Of a stretch of DNA of 12,842 nt, positions 1-6,846 are shown one piece after another. Under the pieces are notes generated by a model, which was not told the DNA's origin, made no database searches, and saw only the letters and a list, made by a program, of their open reading frames with translations. A program made the translations under genes and the position numbers. How positions within the stretch are numbered: position 1 is the stretch's first letter; each line of letters starts with the position of its first letter. Origin of the DNA: Alphaproteobacteria bacterium (GTDB taxonomy: Bacteria > Pseudomonadota > Alphaproteobacteria > RF32 > CAG-239); contig JAFVBT010000101.1 of NCBI GenBank assembly GCA_017479785.1, positions 1 to 12,842 on the forward strand, read 5' to 3'.

Positions 1-376
1 GATCAGAGTGAACGCCGCCCGGTGACATCAAACCCATTAGATGGCAAGTTTTGCCGTTGTTTTTTAGGGTGTTGATTAATTCAACAACAACCGGATTTTT
101 CTCTAATGTGTGTTGTTCTATGGACTGGTCAATTTTAGGTAAATCTTGCATAACCACACGACCGGCACCCAAATTCATGTGACCGACTTCCGAGTTTCCC
201 ATTTGTCCGGCAGGCAAGCCGACATCCAGACCGGAAGTTTCCACAAAAGCATGCGGGCACGTTTGTAAAAGATTGTGCCAGTTCGGTGTTTCTCCCGCTT
301 CAATCGCATTGTCAGCCGTTATTTTATCTCTGTATCCCCAACCATCCAAAATAAGCAACATTACCGGTTTTTGCAT
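1..376 (-). CDS. gpmI: 2,3-bisphosphoglycerate-independent phosphoglycerate mutase, 5' part (partial)
   Basis: This gene encodes the cofactor-independent, metal-dependent enzyme that interconverts 3- and 2-phosphoglycerate in glycolysis and gluconeogenesis in the cytoplasm. Only the first 125 codons are present; the rest lies beyond the left edge, against a usual length of about 510 residues. The translation begins MQKPVMLLILDGWGYRD, which is the alkaline-phosphatase-fold start with metal ligand Asp11. It continues with GNSEVGHMNLGAGR, in which Ser62 is the serine that is transiently phosphorylated. The segment GLMSPGGVHS at about 115-124 contains the substrate-binding His123. The ATG at 376-374 is preceded by AAGGAAAG, a good ribosome-binding site. 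A TATAAT-like hexamer on the minus strand at 429-424 may be its -10 box, but I see no convincing -35 box. The identification is secure from motif order and spacing. Confidence 0.96.
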   Translation of the reverse strand, partial: MQKPVMLLILDGWGYRDKITADNAIEAGETPNWHNLLQTCPHAFVETSGLDVGLPAGQMGNSEVGHMNLGAGRVVMQDLPKIDQSIEQHTLEKNPVVVELINTLKNNGKTCHLMGLMSPGGVHSD

Positions 377-511
377 TTTCTTTCCTTTCTTTATTTTTAA
401 GCAAAACATATTAAATTGACGCTATTATATATAATAAAACAAAATTAAAAAGCACTATTTATTATTTTATAAACAGGCTTATTTTAAAAAGCGCAAAAAT
501 GGCGATTTGTG

Positions 512-540
512 TTGACATAAGCTTTTGTAATTCATAAATT
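512..540 (+). promoter_or_regulatory. Candidate sigma-70 promoter for the porin operon
   Basis: A perfect TTGACA at 512-517 is followed after 17 bases by TAAATT at 535-540 (4 of 6 consensus), placing the start of transcription a short way upstream of the porin ATG at 566. The rest of the 377-565 gap between gpmI and the porin is AT-rich and holds no gene I can support. The porin ribosome-binding site (GGAATGGGG just before the ATG) is G-rich but not canonical. Confidence 0.55.
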
Positions 541-565
541 AAACTAAAATAACGGGAATGGGGCC

Positions 566-1684
566 ATGAAAAAAAGTTTATTAGTTTTCGGATTATGCGT
601 TTTTACGGTGCCGGCAGTCGCCGGAGAATGGGAATATGACTACGGGTTGACGGCAAACAGCTTCTACGGATATAGCAATTATGCCGAGAAATATCATCAG
701 GTTTATAAGCATCATCACACACCGAGCAGTGCCGAGTTGACATCGTCCGTCGGCTATCGGTTTGATGATGAAACGGCTTTGACTTTCGGCTTGGATGCCC
801 AAATTGCCGGCGGTAAAGAAGTGGAAGATTATAATCAAGGAGAGTGGGGCGAAAATATATATGTTACAGCCGCGACAAAATATGGTGAACTGACTGCGGG
901 ACAGGTTTATAATGCAGCTTATCAAATGGCCGTCGGCGCGCCTTCTGTCGGTGCTTTTCGTGTAAATAACTCACCGATTACCGATTTTATTGCTAATCCG
1001 AATTGGCAACGCCACAGCCGTACGGCATCTTATCGCACGCTGAATTCAACGTATTTGAATACAGATGCCGATGCACCGAAAATCAGCTATGTAACACCGG
1101 AAATTTATCATATAAAAGCGGCTTTTTCTTATGCGCCGGAAGGCTATTCAAAGGCCGGTTTGGTTAACAAACACAGCCGCTATGATAATCGTTCTTCTTA
1201 CGCAATCGGCTTGTATAATAACTTGGATTTTGATTGGGTTGAGGTTGAAAGCTCTTTGGGGTATGCATATAATCAAAAGAATAATCAAGAGGTTTCTGCC
1301 GGCTTAAGCTTATATCGTAAAGGTTGGACTTTGGGCGGTTCATATCGCCGGAGCTATATGTCTTCGCATGATTATGAAATGAATCTGCAGACATCTGATG
1401 AAACACCGGAATATTTTGACGGCTATCGCCAAGGACAGGCATATAATATAGGCTTGAGTTATGAAATCGGACCATTTAAGACCGGAGTTTCTTATTTTTA
1501 TGCCAAAGCACGCAAAACAGCAAATAAAGATAAAATCGTGACTTGGGCTAACAGATTTGCTTTCAATAAATATGTGGCAATTTATGCGGCAACTGCATAC
1601 GGGAAGTATAAGGGGAACAGTGATACAAAAACCGCCGGAAATGAAGGTTATGCTTTAATCGGCGGGTTGGAAATCACTTTTTAG
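566..1684 (+). CDS. Outer membrane porin-like beta-barrel protein
   Basis: This 372-residue protein probably forms a general diffusion pore in the outer membrane. It has a classical signal peptide (MKK, then a hydrophobic core, then PAVAG) with likely cleavage after Ala19 or Gly20. The mature part has no cysteine and alternates polar and apolar residues with many aromatic ones. The segment KYGELTAGQVYNAAYQ at about 105-120 resembles the 'GtltlGrq' strand and constriction-loop start of Gram-negative porins. The protein ends in GLEITF, the C-terminal phenylalanine expected for recognition by the BAM complex. Length fits the porin_4 type (300-400 residues). It is the first gene of a compact plus-strand set: the next start codon lies 8 bases after its stop. 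Substrate preference cannot be read from the sequence, and another 16-strand barrel with a specific substrate is possible. Confidence 0.82.
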   Translation: MKKSLLVFGLCVFTVPAVAGEWEYDYGLTANSFYGYSNYAEKYHQVYKHHHTPSSAELTSSVGYRFDDETALTFGLDAQIAGGKEVEDYNQGEWGENIYVTAATKYGELTAGQVYNAAYQMAVGAPSVGAFRVNNSPITDFIANPNWQRHSRTASYRTLNSTYLNTDADAPKISYVTPEIYHIKAAFSYAPEGYSKAGLVNKHSRYDNRSSYAIGLYNNLDFDWVEVESSLGYAYNQKNNQEVSAGLSLYRKGWTLGGSYRRSYMSSHDYEMNLQTSDETPEYFDGYRQGQAYNIGLSYEIGPFKTGVSYFYAKARKTANKDKIVTWANRFAFNKYVAIYAATAYGKYKGNSDTKTAGNEGYALIGGLEITF

Positions 1685-1692
1685 AGAATATA

Positions 1693-2304
1693 ATGACGAC
1701 TATCCTCCTGAACATAAATAATGCTGATTTTATGGCAGATTTGGAAAATCAAATCAGTCGTTTTGTTGCAGATGCGCACTTTTCGGAAGAAACACCGGAT
1801 GTGATTATTGTAGATGAAGATAATCTGCAAAAACTGCGCGCCGAGTTTCCTTGTGTGCCGATAATATACTTGACAAACAACGTTAATACAACGGATGATG
1901 CTCTGAATATTACCGTGAAAAAACCATTCAAATTGATGCGTCTTTTGGATATTATTCGTTCGGCTAACAATCGTTTGGATAATTCTGAAGAAGGTGTGCT
2001 GTGTTTCGGCGGATTTTGCCTATATCCGAATAAGCGCATGATTAAAAACTCTCGCAGCAACGAAACGGTTAAGTTGACCGAAAAAGAGGTAGATATTATT
2101 AAGTATTTGTATAAACATTGTGAAGAGTTCGTGGATAAAAGCGACTTACAGAAGAATGTTTGGCAGTACAGTAATGATGTGACGACACACACTATTGAAA
2201 CGCATATATATCGGTTGCGCCAGAAAGTTGAAACGGATGAAAAACATCGTTTGATAGAAACCAACGGCGGTAAGTATAGATTGAAGATTGACGACAATGC
2301 CTAA
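1693..2304 (+). CDS. OmpR/PhoB-type winged-helix regulator with shortened, degenerate receiver
   Basis: This 203-residue DNA-binding protein probably controls transcription. Residues 103-200 form a typical Trans_reg_C winged helix: LTEKEVDIIKYLYKH, then DLQKNVW, then the recognition helix THTIETHIYRLRQKVE, and the wing ETNGGKYRL. The N-terminal part (1-95) looks like a response-regulator receiver with a possible phospho-acceptor Asp41 (VIIVD), Thr61 (IIYLT) and Lys77-Pro78 (KKPF). However, the acidic pair expected after the first strand is absent (LLNINNADF), and the domain is about 20-25 residues shorter than normal, mainly between Asp41 and Thr61. Phosphorylation by a kinase is therefore doubtful. 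No histidine kinase gene is adjacent. The gene sits 8 bases after the porin stop and overlaps the next gene by 8 bases, so the three are probably co-transcribed. Targets are unknown; the porin is an obvious guess. Confidence 0.85.
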   Translation: MTTILLNINNADFMADLENQISRFVADAHFSEETPDVIIVDEDNLQKLRAEFPCVPIIYLTNNVNTTDDALNITVKKPFKLMRLLDIIRSANNRLDNSEEGVLCFGGFCLYPNKRMIKNSRSNETVKLTEKEVDIIKYLYKHCEEFVDKSDLQKNVWQYSNDVTTHTIETHIYRLRQKVETDEKHRLIETNGGKYRLKIDDNA

Positions 2305-3046
2305 ATTAAAAAACAAACAACCGCAACTGGAAATGAATTTGACGCATATTTTGCGCGAAAGCATGAATTATATTCGCTTCAATAAAAAGTTTTGTTGCTG
2401 CATTTTTGTTATTAATATGGTGTTTATGCTGACTTTCAGAATTATACCTTCCGGTATAAGTAATCCGGTAAGCTTAATTTGGGTGGTTGCTTACTATGTT
2501 TTTTGGAGCTTTTTCTACCGTTATTACTACAGATTGACACCGTACATTGATGCAAAAAAATTGGTCGGTAGCTTAAGCCCGTCGGTAAAGGCGGTTATTT
2601 TAATGGCGCTTGTTGCGGTGGCAATTATCTTCTTGCCGATGATTCCGCTGTTTTTGGGATATAAAAATCTGTATTTGGATTTTTATGAACAATATCTTGT
2701 TTTGACGGTCAGCAACGGTTGGCGGCCTTTTGCTTATCAGCTTGTGCTGTACGGTTTATTTACGCTGTTGATGCCGGCATTGTTCTGCAAACCTTATTTG
2801 GCGTGGATAGCCTCGCTGCGGGGGCGTAATGCCTCTTTTTCAAAAATCAGTGACAGAACAAAGGGAAATTATATTCAGTTTGTGGCTTTATCAGCTCTTT
2901 TGATTTTTCCGGAGCTAGTGGCCGACCATTTGGATAATGCATGGCGGGCACAAGGCTGGATTGCTTATCCTATCGGCACACTCCTGTTTATGCTGACGAA
3001 TATTATATTTGCTAAAATATATGACTTTTTTTATATTGAAAATTGA
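2297..3046 (+). CDS. Polytopic inner-membrane protein of unknown function
   Basis: I do not recognise this protein. From the ATG at 2297 it has 249 residues and about six hydrophobic helices, at roughly 32-50, 56-76, 98-121, 145-172, 192-209 and 222-245. A basic, polar N-terminus (MPKLKNKQPQ) should stay in the cytoplasm. There is a run of three cysteines (33-35) at the start of the first helix. A hydrophilic cytoplasmic-type loop, RGRNASFSKISDRTKG, precedes helix five. The ATG at 2297 overlaps the regulator stop by 8 bases (ATGCCTAA), which suggests translational coupling. The alternative upstream TTG at 2288 adds only three residues and I do not prefer it. Its position in one unit with an orphan regulator raises the possibility that it senses or transmits an envelope signal, but nothing in its sequence shows this. 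Confidence 0.75.
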   Translation: MPKLKNKQPQLEMNLTHILRESMNYIRFNKKFCCCIFVINMVFMLTFRIIPSGISNPVSLIWVVAYYVFWSFFYRYYYRLTPYIDAKKLVGSLSPSVKAVILMALVAVAIIFLPMIPLFLGYKNLYLDFYEQYLVLTVSNGWRPFAYQLVLYGLFTLLMPALFCKPYLAWIASLRGRNASFSKISDRTKGNYIQFVALSALLIFPELVADHLDNAWRAQGWIAYPIGTLLFMLTNIIFAKIYDFFYIEN

Positions 3047-3047
3047 T

Positions 3048-4001
3048 TTATTGATGGCGTTGATGCCAGAACAAACGAATTAATCTGAATTTGCTTTTAA
3101 GCGATAAATCACCGAAATAAACAAGATGCTCGTTTGCCAACTTTACATATTCTTGCTTGAAATAACGTTCCAATTCATCTATATTATCAGTGCTCTTTGA
3201 TATTTTGGACAGCATCATTTTTATAGACGTATTAATGCGGTTTTTGCGCACGATTTCCCATTCTTTTGCTTTATTTAAGCGCATAAAATAATTGTAAACA
3301 TAACGAATTCCGACAATATAATCATGAATTTTTCGGATTGTGAATTTGCTGCGCGTGATGGAAGGGGAAGAAGTGTTGTAAACGTACACCTTTTCATTAA
3401 TTAAAGCAAAGTTTTTGATGTTGGAAAATAAACATGCCGTGAAAGGCCAATCCTCAAAGTAAATTCCTTCAATAAACCGAAAATCTTGCAAAGCTTCTTT
3501 TTTATACAGCTTATTCCATGCAACAGCTGAAATCAAACGATGACGATATAAACCGGATAATGGCGTTTTGCAAATTTTATAACGAATGTTATCAATATTC
3601 ATTAACGCGCTTGAAACAACGTCTTTTCCCAGCTTGCAATAGTTTTTTGAAACAACAACGGGAGCTCCGGACTTAACAGCTGTTTGATAAAAAATCTCCA
3701 AAGCCTGAGGGTGCAGATAATCATCGGAATCCAAGAAAAAAATATATTCGCCGTGAGCCATATTTATCCCTTTATTTCTGGATATGGACAACCCCTGATT
3801 TTCTTGAGATATAATTTTAAAACGTGCATCCCGGGTAGCATAGTTCTGCAAAATGTTTAAACTGTTGTCAGTGCTGCCGTCATTAATGCAAATAACTTCC
3901 ATATCCCGTAAAGTTTGTTTTAACAAACTGTCCATGCAGCGAGGAAGTACCTTCGCTTCATTAAAAACGGGAACAATAACAGATATCTTACAATTAGACA
4001 T
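3048..4001 (-). CDS. Family 2 glycosyltransferase (GT-A fold)
   Basis: This 317-residue cytoplasmic or membrane-peripheral enzyme likely transfers a sugar from a nucleotide-sugar donor during surface polysaccharide or LPS synthesis. The N-terminus ISVIVPVFNEAKVLPRCMDS is the classical GT2 nucleotide-binding start. It is followed by INDGSTDNS (Asp41), the ENQGLSISRNKGI segment, and FLDSDDYLHP with the metal-binding DXD-type Asp91/Asp93/Asp94. YFEDWPF at 181-187 supplies the Glu-Asp pair typical of the catalytic base region. There are no transmembrane helices, and the C-terminus is basic and helical. The ATG at 4001 follows AGGGCTGGA. The gene is alone, not in a polysaccharide cluster. Its stop codon is one base from that of the opposing membrane-protein gene. 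Sugar and acceptor cannot be predicted. Confidence 0.92.
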   Translation of the reverse strand: MSNCKISVIVPVFNEAKVLPRCMDSLLKQTLRDMEVICINDGSTDNSLNILQNYATRDARFKIISQENQGLSISRNKGINMAHGEYIFFLDSDDYLHPQALEIFYQTAVKSGAPVVVSKNYCKLGKDVVSSALMNIDNIRYKICKTPLSGLYRHRLISAVAWNKLYKKEALQDFRFIEGIYFEDWPFTACLFSNIKNFALINEKVYVYNTSSPSITRSKFTIRKIHDYIVGIRYVYNYFMRLNKAKEWEIVRKNRINTSIKMMLSKISKSTDNIDELERYFKQEYVKLANEHLVYFGDLSLKSKFRLIRLFWHQRHQ

Positions 4002-4037
4002 TCCAGCCCTTAAAACATTAAACCATCATATATATTT

Positions 4038-4064
4038 GTTATACTAAATGTTTTGTGATGTCAA
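4038..4064 (-). promoter_or_regulatory. Candidate promoter of the glycosyltransferase gene
   Basis: On the minus strand a perfect TTGACA (4064-4059) is followed after 15 bases by TATAAC (4043-4038), about 40 bases upstream of the glycosyltransferase ATG. The spacer is two bases shorter than the optimum, so strength is uncertain. Its place just after the dsbA-like terminator fits independent transcription of the glycosyltransferase. Confidence 0.4.
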
Positions 4065-4089
4065 ACATAAGTTGTAATAACAAACAACA

Positions 4090-4122
4090 AAAAAACAACC
4101 CCGTTCTTCGGGGTTGTTTTTT
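4090..4122 (-). terminator. Rho-independent terminator after the DsbA-like gene
   Basis: A 14-bp perfect stem (4090-4103 paired with 4109-4122, core ACAACCCCG/CGGGGTTGT) closes a five-base loop (TTCTT). Read on the minus strand it lies 17 bases after the DsbA-like stop codon, and its descending arm runs into a T-rich tract. The plus-strand reading also ends in T residues, so it could stop transcription in both directions. It separates the two minus-strand genes into independent units. Confidence 0.92.
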
Positions 4123-4138
4123 ACCACATAATCACAAA

Positions 4139-4852
4139 TTATTTTGCGGCATCAATAGCCTTCTGAATTTCTTCGGCAGAATAAGCATAAGCTTGTTTAC
4201 CATTGATGAATAAAGAAGGAACGCCGTTAACCTGAATTTTTTGCGTTAAGCTGGAAACAGCCGCCAAAGCATCATTAACAGCGGAAGAGTTTAAATCAGC
4301 CTTAAACTTATCCATATCCAAACCAACGGATTCGGCTACTTTATCAACATCAGCTTCGCTCATACCGCCTTCAGCAGCCATAACGGCTTTGTAATATTCC
4401 ATGAATTTGCCCTGTTTAGCGGCAGCCAATCCGCCTTTAGCTTGATACGGCGAAACATTGGATACGAAAGAAACCGGTTTGAATACAAATTTAACATTCG
4501 CATTATCTGCAATAACTTTTTCCAAATCCGGAGCTAATCTTTTGCAATATCCGCAAGAGAAATCAAAGAATTCTACAACCGTAACGGCAGCATCTTTCGG
4601 GCCCGTAAACGGAACATTGTCGGCAGAACTGATTTCGCCTGCATATTGTTTAATAGCTTCAGCAGCAGCTTGCTCTTGTGCAAGACGTTCTTGCTCTTGA
4701 TGAGCTTGCAAAGCATCAACAACAATTTTCGGATTATTTCGTAAAGCATCAGCGATAGCGCTGTCGGATACACCGGATTTATTTGACATTAACAAAGCAA
4801 CAGCGGCTAAAATAATAGCAACCGTTGAAAGAACAATAGAGAAATTTTTCAT
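4139..4852 (-). CDS. Membrane-anchored DsbA/ScsC-like thiol-disulfide oxidoreductase
   Basis: This envelope protein probably makes, reduces or rearranges disulfide bonds in exported proteins. I start it at the ATG at 4852, which follows AAGGA with a good spacing and gives 237 residues; the TTG two codons upstream lies within that ribosome-binding region. A hydrophobic segment at about 4-22 with no obvious signal-peptidase site suggests an N-terminal anchor, or an uncleaved signal. Residues 27-68 (DSAIADALRNNPKIVVDALQ, then an E/Q/A-rich helix) resemble the N-terminal helical extension of ScsC/Com1-type DsbA proteins, which can drive oligomerisation. The thioredoxin-fold domain carries FFDFSCGYCK with active-site Cys100 and Cys103, and the cis-proline GVPSLFING at Pro212. 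These are the only cysteines. Oxidase versus isomerase activity cannot be decided from CGYC alone. Confidence 0.9.
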   Translation of the reverse strand: MKNFSIVLSTVAIILAAVALLMSNKSGVSDSAIADALRNNPKIVVDALQAHQEQERLAQEQAAAEAIKQYAGEISSADNVPFTGPKDAAVTVVEFFDFSCGYCKRLAPDLEKVIADNANVKFVFKPVSFVSNVSPYQAKGGLAAAKQGKFMEYYKAVMAAEGGMSEADVDKVAESVGLDMDKFKADLNSSAVNDALAAVSSLTQKIQVNGVPSLFINGKQAYAYSAEEIQKAIDAAK

Positions 4853-5011
4853 ATTCAATCCTTTTATCTAATATAATATGTTTAAACACAAGAGAACATT
4901 AATGCCATAAATTCAAAAAATCAAGATTTAAAAATGAAAAAATAACAAATTTTAAATAACTCTAGACATTTGCGGCTTTTCTTTGTAAAAGAAAGTAAAA
5001 GAGAGGATGAA
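4853..5011. promoter_or_regulatory. Divergent intergenic region between the DsbA-like gene and the phosphate uptake operon
   Basis: This AT-rich 159-base gap must hold outward promoters for both sides. On the minus strand TATTAT at 4878-4873 is a possible -10 for the DsbA-like gene, with no good -35. On the plus strand I see no convincing hexamer pair. A weak 7-bp hairpin (TTTCTTT, loop, AAAGAAA, about 4979-4995) lies just before the AGAGAGG ribosome-binding site of the DUF47 gene. I do not recognise a Pho box. Confidence 0.35.
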
Positions 5012-5671
5012 ATGTTTAATATTAAATTATCTGTATTTTCGGCCACGCGGGAATTAGAACAAAAAATTGATGCAATGCATGATAAGATTATTGAGTGCTC
5101 TATGTATTTTAAAGAGGCGATAGATACTTTTTTAAAAGAGAAAAGAAGTCAGAACTACCGTCGTATCAGCAAAAAAATCAAAAATATTGAAAGGCAGGCG
5201 GATGATTTGCGCCGCGAAATAGAAAGCAGTCTTTATATTCATAATTTGATCCCCGATCTGCGCGCTGATGTTTTGCAAATGATTGAAAATATTGATAAGG
5301 TTATTAATGAGTTTGATGAGGTTGCACATAAGTTTTATATTGAACAACCCGATATTCCTGTTCAATATCAGGCAAAGTTTAAAAAGCTGATTGGTGAAGT
5401 GTCGGAGTGTGCCGAAAATATGGCTATCTCTTCGCGTGCTTTTTTCCGCGATTTTGCAACAGTGCGCGATTATGCTAAAAAAGTTTATTTTTTGGAGCAT
5501 GAAAGTGATAAAACTTGGGCCAGTCTGAAGCAGGATGTTTTTGATTCGGATATGGAATTAGCGCATAAAATACAACTCAACACGCTTATCGGAGATGTTG
5601 CGGATATTGCCGATCGGGCTGAAGATTGTATAGACGCTGTTCTTATTTTCACCATTAAAAGAGATATCTGA
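5012..5671 (+). CDS. DUF47/PhoU-like accessory protein of phosphate transport
   Basis: This soluble, almost wholly helical protein of 219 residues belongs to the PhoU-like DUF47 family, which is found next to PiT transporters and is thought to modulate them. Family-like features include the heptad-rich helix FSATRELEQKIDAMHDKIIE at the start, then KKIKNIERQADDLRREIE (about 47-65). LIPDLRADVLQMIENIDKVIN (about 74-95) and the C-terminal IGDVADIADRAEDCIDAVLI follow. Acidic and basic residues alternate in the manner of PhoU metal-binding helices. I start at ATG 5012 because AGAGAGG precedes it directly; the longer reading begins with a TTG at 4970 and adds 14 residues with no family character. 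The stop overlaps the PiT start by one base (TGATG), so the two products are translationally coupled. Confidence 0.9.
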   Translation: MFNIKLSVFSATRELEQKIDAMHDKIIECSMYFKEAIDTFLKEKRSQNYRRISKKIKNIERQADDLRREIESSLYIHNLIPDLRADVLQMIENIDKVINEFDEVAHKFYIEQPDIPVQYQAKFKKLIGEVSECAENMAISSRAFFRDFATVRDYAKKVYFLEHESDKTWASLKQDVFDSDMELAHKIQLNTLIGDVADIADRAEDCIDAVLIFTIKRDI

Positions 5672-6729
5672 TGGATTTGAGTTACCTTTTTTACTTGAGC
5701 AGCGGTTTGTTTCTGGGTTGGTCACTCGGCGCAAATGATGCGGCAAATATATTCGGAACGGCTGTTGGTTCGCGAATGGTCAAATTCACGCCTATTGCCG
5801 TTATTGCAGCGGTGTTTGTTGTGTTGGGTGCGGTATTCGGCGGCGCGGGGGCCAGTGAAACTTTGGGCAGTTTAGGTGCCGTGAATGCTTTAGCCGGTTC
5901 GTTTATGGTAGCTCTGTCTGCCGCTTTGGCCGTATATCTTGTGTTACGCATGGGAGTAACCGTTTCCACATCACAAGCGATAGTCGGTGCAATCGTCGGC
6001 TGGAATTTTTATGCCGGAAAACCGACAGATTTAGGTGTTCTATCGGAAATTGTGGCAACTTGGGGATTTTGCCCGCTGATTTCTGGTGTGACAGCCATAA
6101 TCTTATATTTGGGGTTGAAAAAACTCTTAAAGTGTATGAATCTTCATCTATTAACGCAAGACCAATTAACGCGTTGCAGTTTGATAATAACGGCAGCCGT
6201 CGGTGCTTATGCTTTGGGAGCTAATAATATAGCCAATGTTGTCGGTGTGTTTGTGGAATCCTGTCCTTTCAAGCCGTTAAAGATCGGAAGTTTGCTGACC
6301 TTAAATCCGGAACAGGTTTTATTTTTGCTCGGCTCATTGGCGGTCGGCGTCGGCATTTTGACTTATTCCAAAAAAGTTATTATGACAATCGGTAACAATT
6401 TGATGAAAATGTCACCGATGATTGCTTTGATTGTTGTGTTGTCGCAGGCTATTGTACTGTTACTGTTTTCATCGGTTTCATTGCACGATTTTTTGGAAAA
6501 AAATTCTCTGCCGGCACTGCCTCTGGTGCCTGTTTCAAGCACACAAGCGGTTATCGGCGCAATTTTGGGAATAGGGTTGGTTAAAGGAGGTCGCGGTATC
6601 AATTGGAACATCGTGCGTAAAATTGTTTGCGGTTGGGTTATGGCTCCGATTGTGGCTTTGTCTCTATGCTTTATTTGTCTGTTTTTTCTGGAAAATGTTT
6701 TTAATATGACCGTCTATTTGCCGGGTTAA
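5671..6729 (+). CDS. PiT-family inorganic phosphate transporter
   Basis: This 352-residue inner-membrane carrier likely imports inorganic phosphate with a proton or sodium ion. It has the inverted two-half build of the family: GANDAANIFG at 20-29 in the first half, and GANNIANVVG at 183-192 in the second. Each motif is followed by its own STSQAIVGAIVG (99-110) or SSTQAVIGAILG (289-300) segment. About ten hydrophobic helices are visible, and the short cytoplasmic loop between the halves (KKLLKCMN, about 150-157) fits the compact prokaryotic form. The second motif has Asn where the canonical GAND has Asp. The PiT family also includes sulfate carriers, but the coupled DUF47 partner argues for phosphate. 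The start ATG shares its A with the preceding stop codon. No terminator is evident in the 117 bases that follow. Confidence 0.92.
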   Translation: MDLSYLFYLSSGLFLGWSLGANDAANIFGTAVGSRMVKFTPIAVIAAVFVVLGAVFGGAGASETLGSLGAVNALAGSFMVALSAALAVYLVLRMGVTVSTSQAIVGAIVGWNFYAGKPTDLGVLSEIVATWGFCPLISGVTAIILYLGLKKLLKCMNLHLLTQDQLTRCSLIITAAVGAYALGANNIANVVGVFVESCPFKPLKIGSLLTLNPEQVLFLLGSLAVGVGILTYSKKVIMTIGNNLMKMSPMIALIVVLSQAIVLLLFSSVSLHDFLEKNSLPALPLVPVSSTQAVIGAILGIGLVKGGRGINWNIVRKIVCGWVMAPIVALSLCFICLFFLENVFNMTVYLPG

Positions 6730-6846
6730 TGTAATAATAATGGTTATAACTGTTTGAATTATATGAAAAAAATATATTTGCATTCTTGTTATTAAAATTT
6801 TAACACTTTTTATGTATGGTACAACTAGTTTATAAGGAGAAAAATC
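6730..6846 (+). promoter_or_regulatory. Leader region of the autotransporter with strong ribosome-binding site
   Basis: This 117-base AT-rich gap separates the PiT gene from the autotransporter. AAGGAGA at 6834-6840 is the best Shine-Dalgarno sequence in the window and fixes the ATG at 6847. A 12-bp palindrome, TTAAAATTTTAA (6792-6803), lies about 45 bases upstream. TTGTTA at 6786-6791 could be a -35 box, but the expected -10 position has no good match, so the promoter is uncertain. Confidence 0.5.

Noticed and set aside
2288..2296. TTG start for the six-helix membrane protein
   Set aside because: It adds only three residues. The ATG at 2297 forms an ATGCCTAA overlap with the regulator stop, a normal coupled arrangement.
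1749..2297. Minus-strand open frame of 182 codons opposite the regulator gene
   Set aside because: The plus-strand frame encodes a clear winged-helix domain, while the antisense product has no recognisable motif.
4853..4858. TTG start for the DsbA-like protein
   Set aside because: The TTG lies inside the spacer between AAGGA and the ATG at 4852, which is the natural start.
4970..5011. TTG start extending the DUF47 protein by 14 residues
   Set aside because: AGAGAGG lies immediately upstream of ATG 5012, and the extra residues do not resemble the family's N-terminus.
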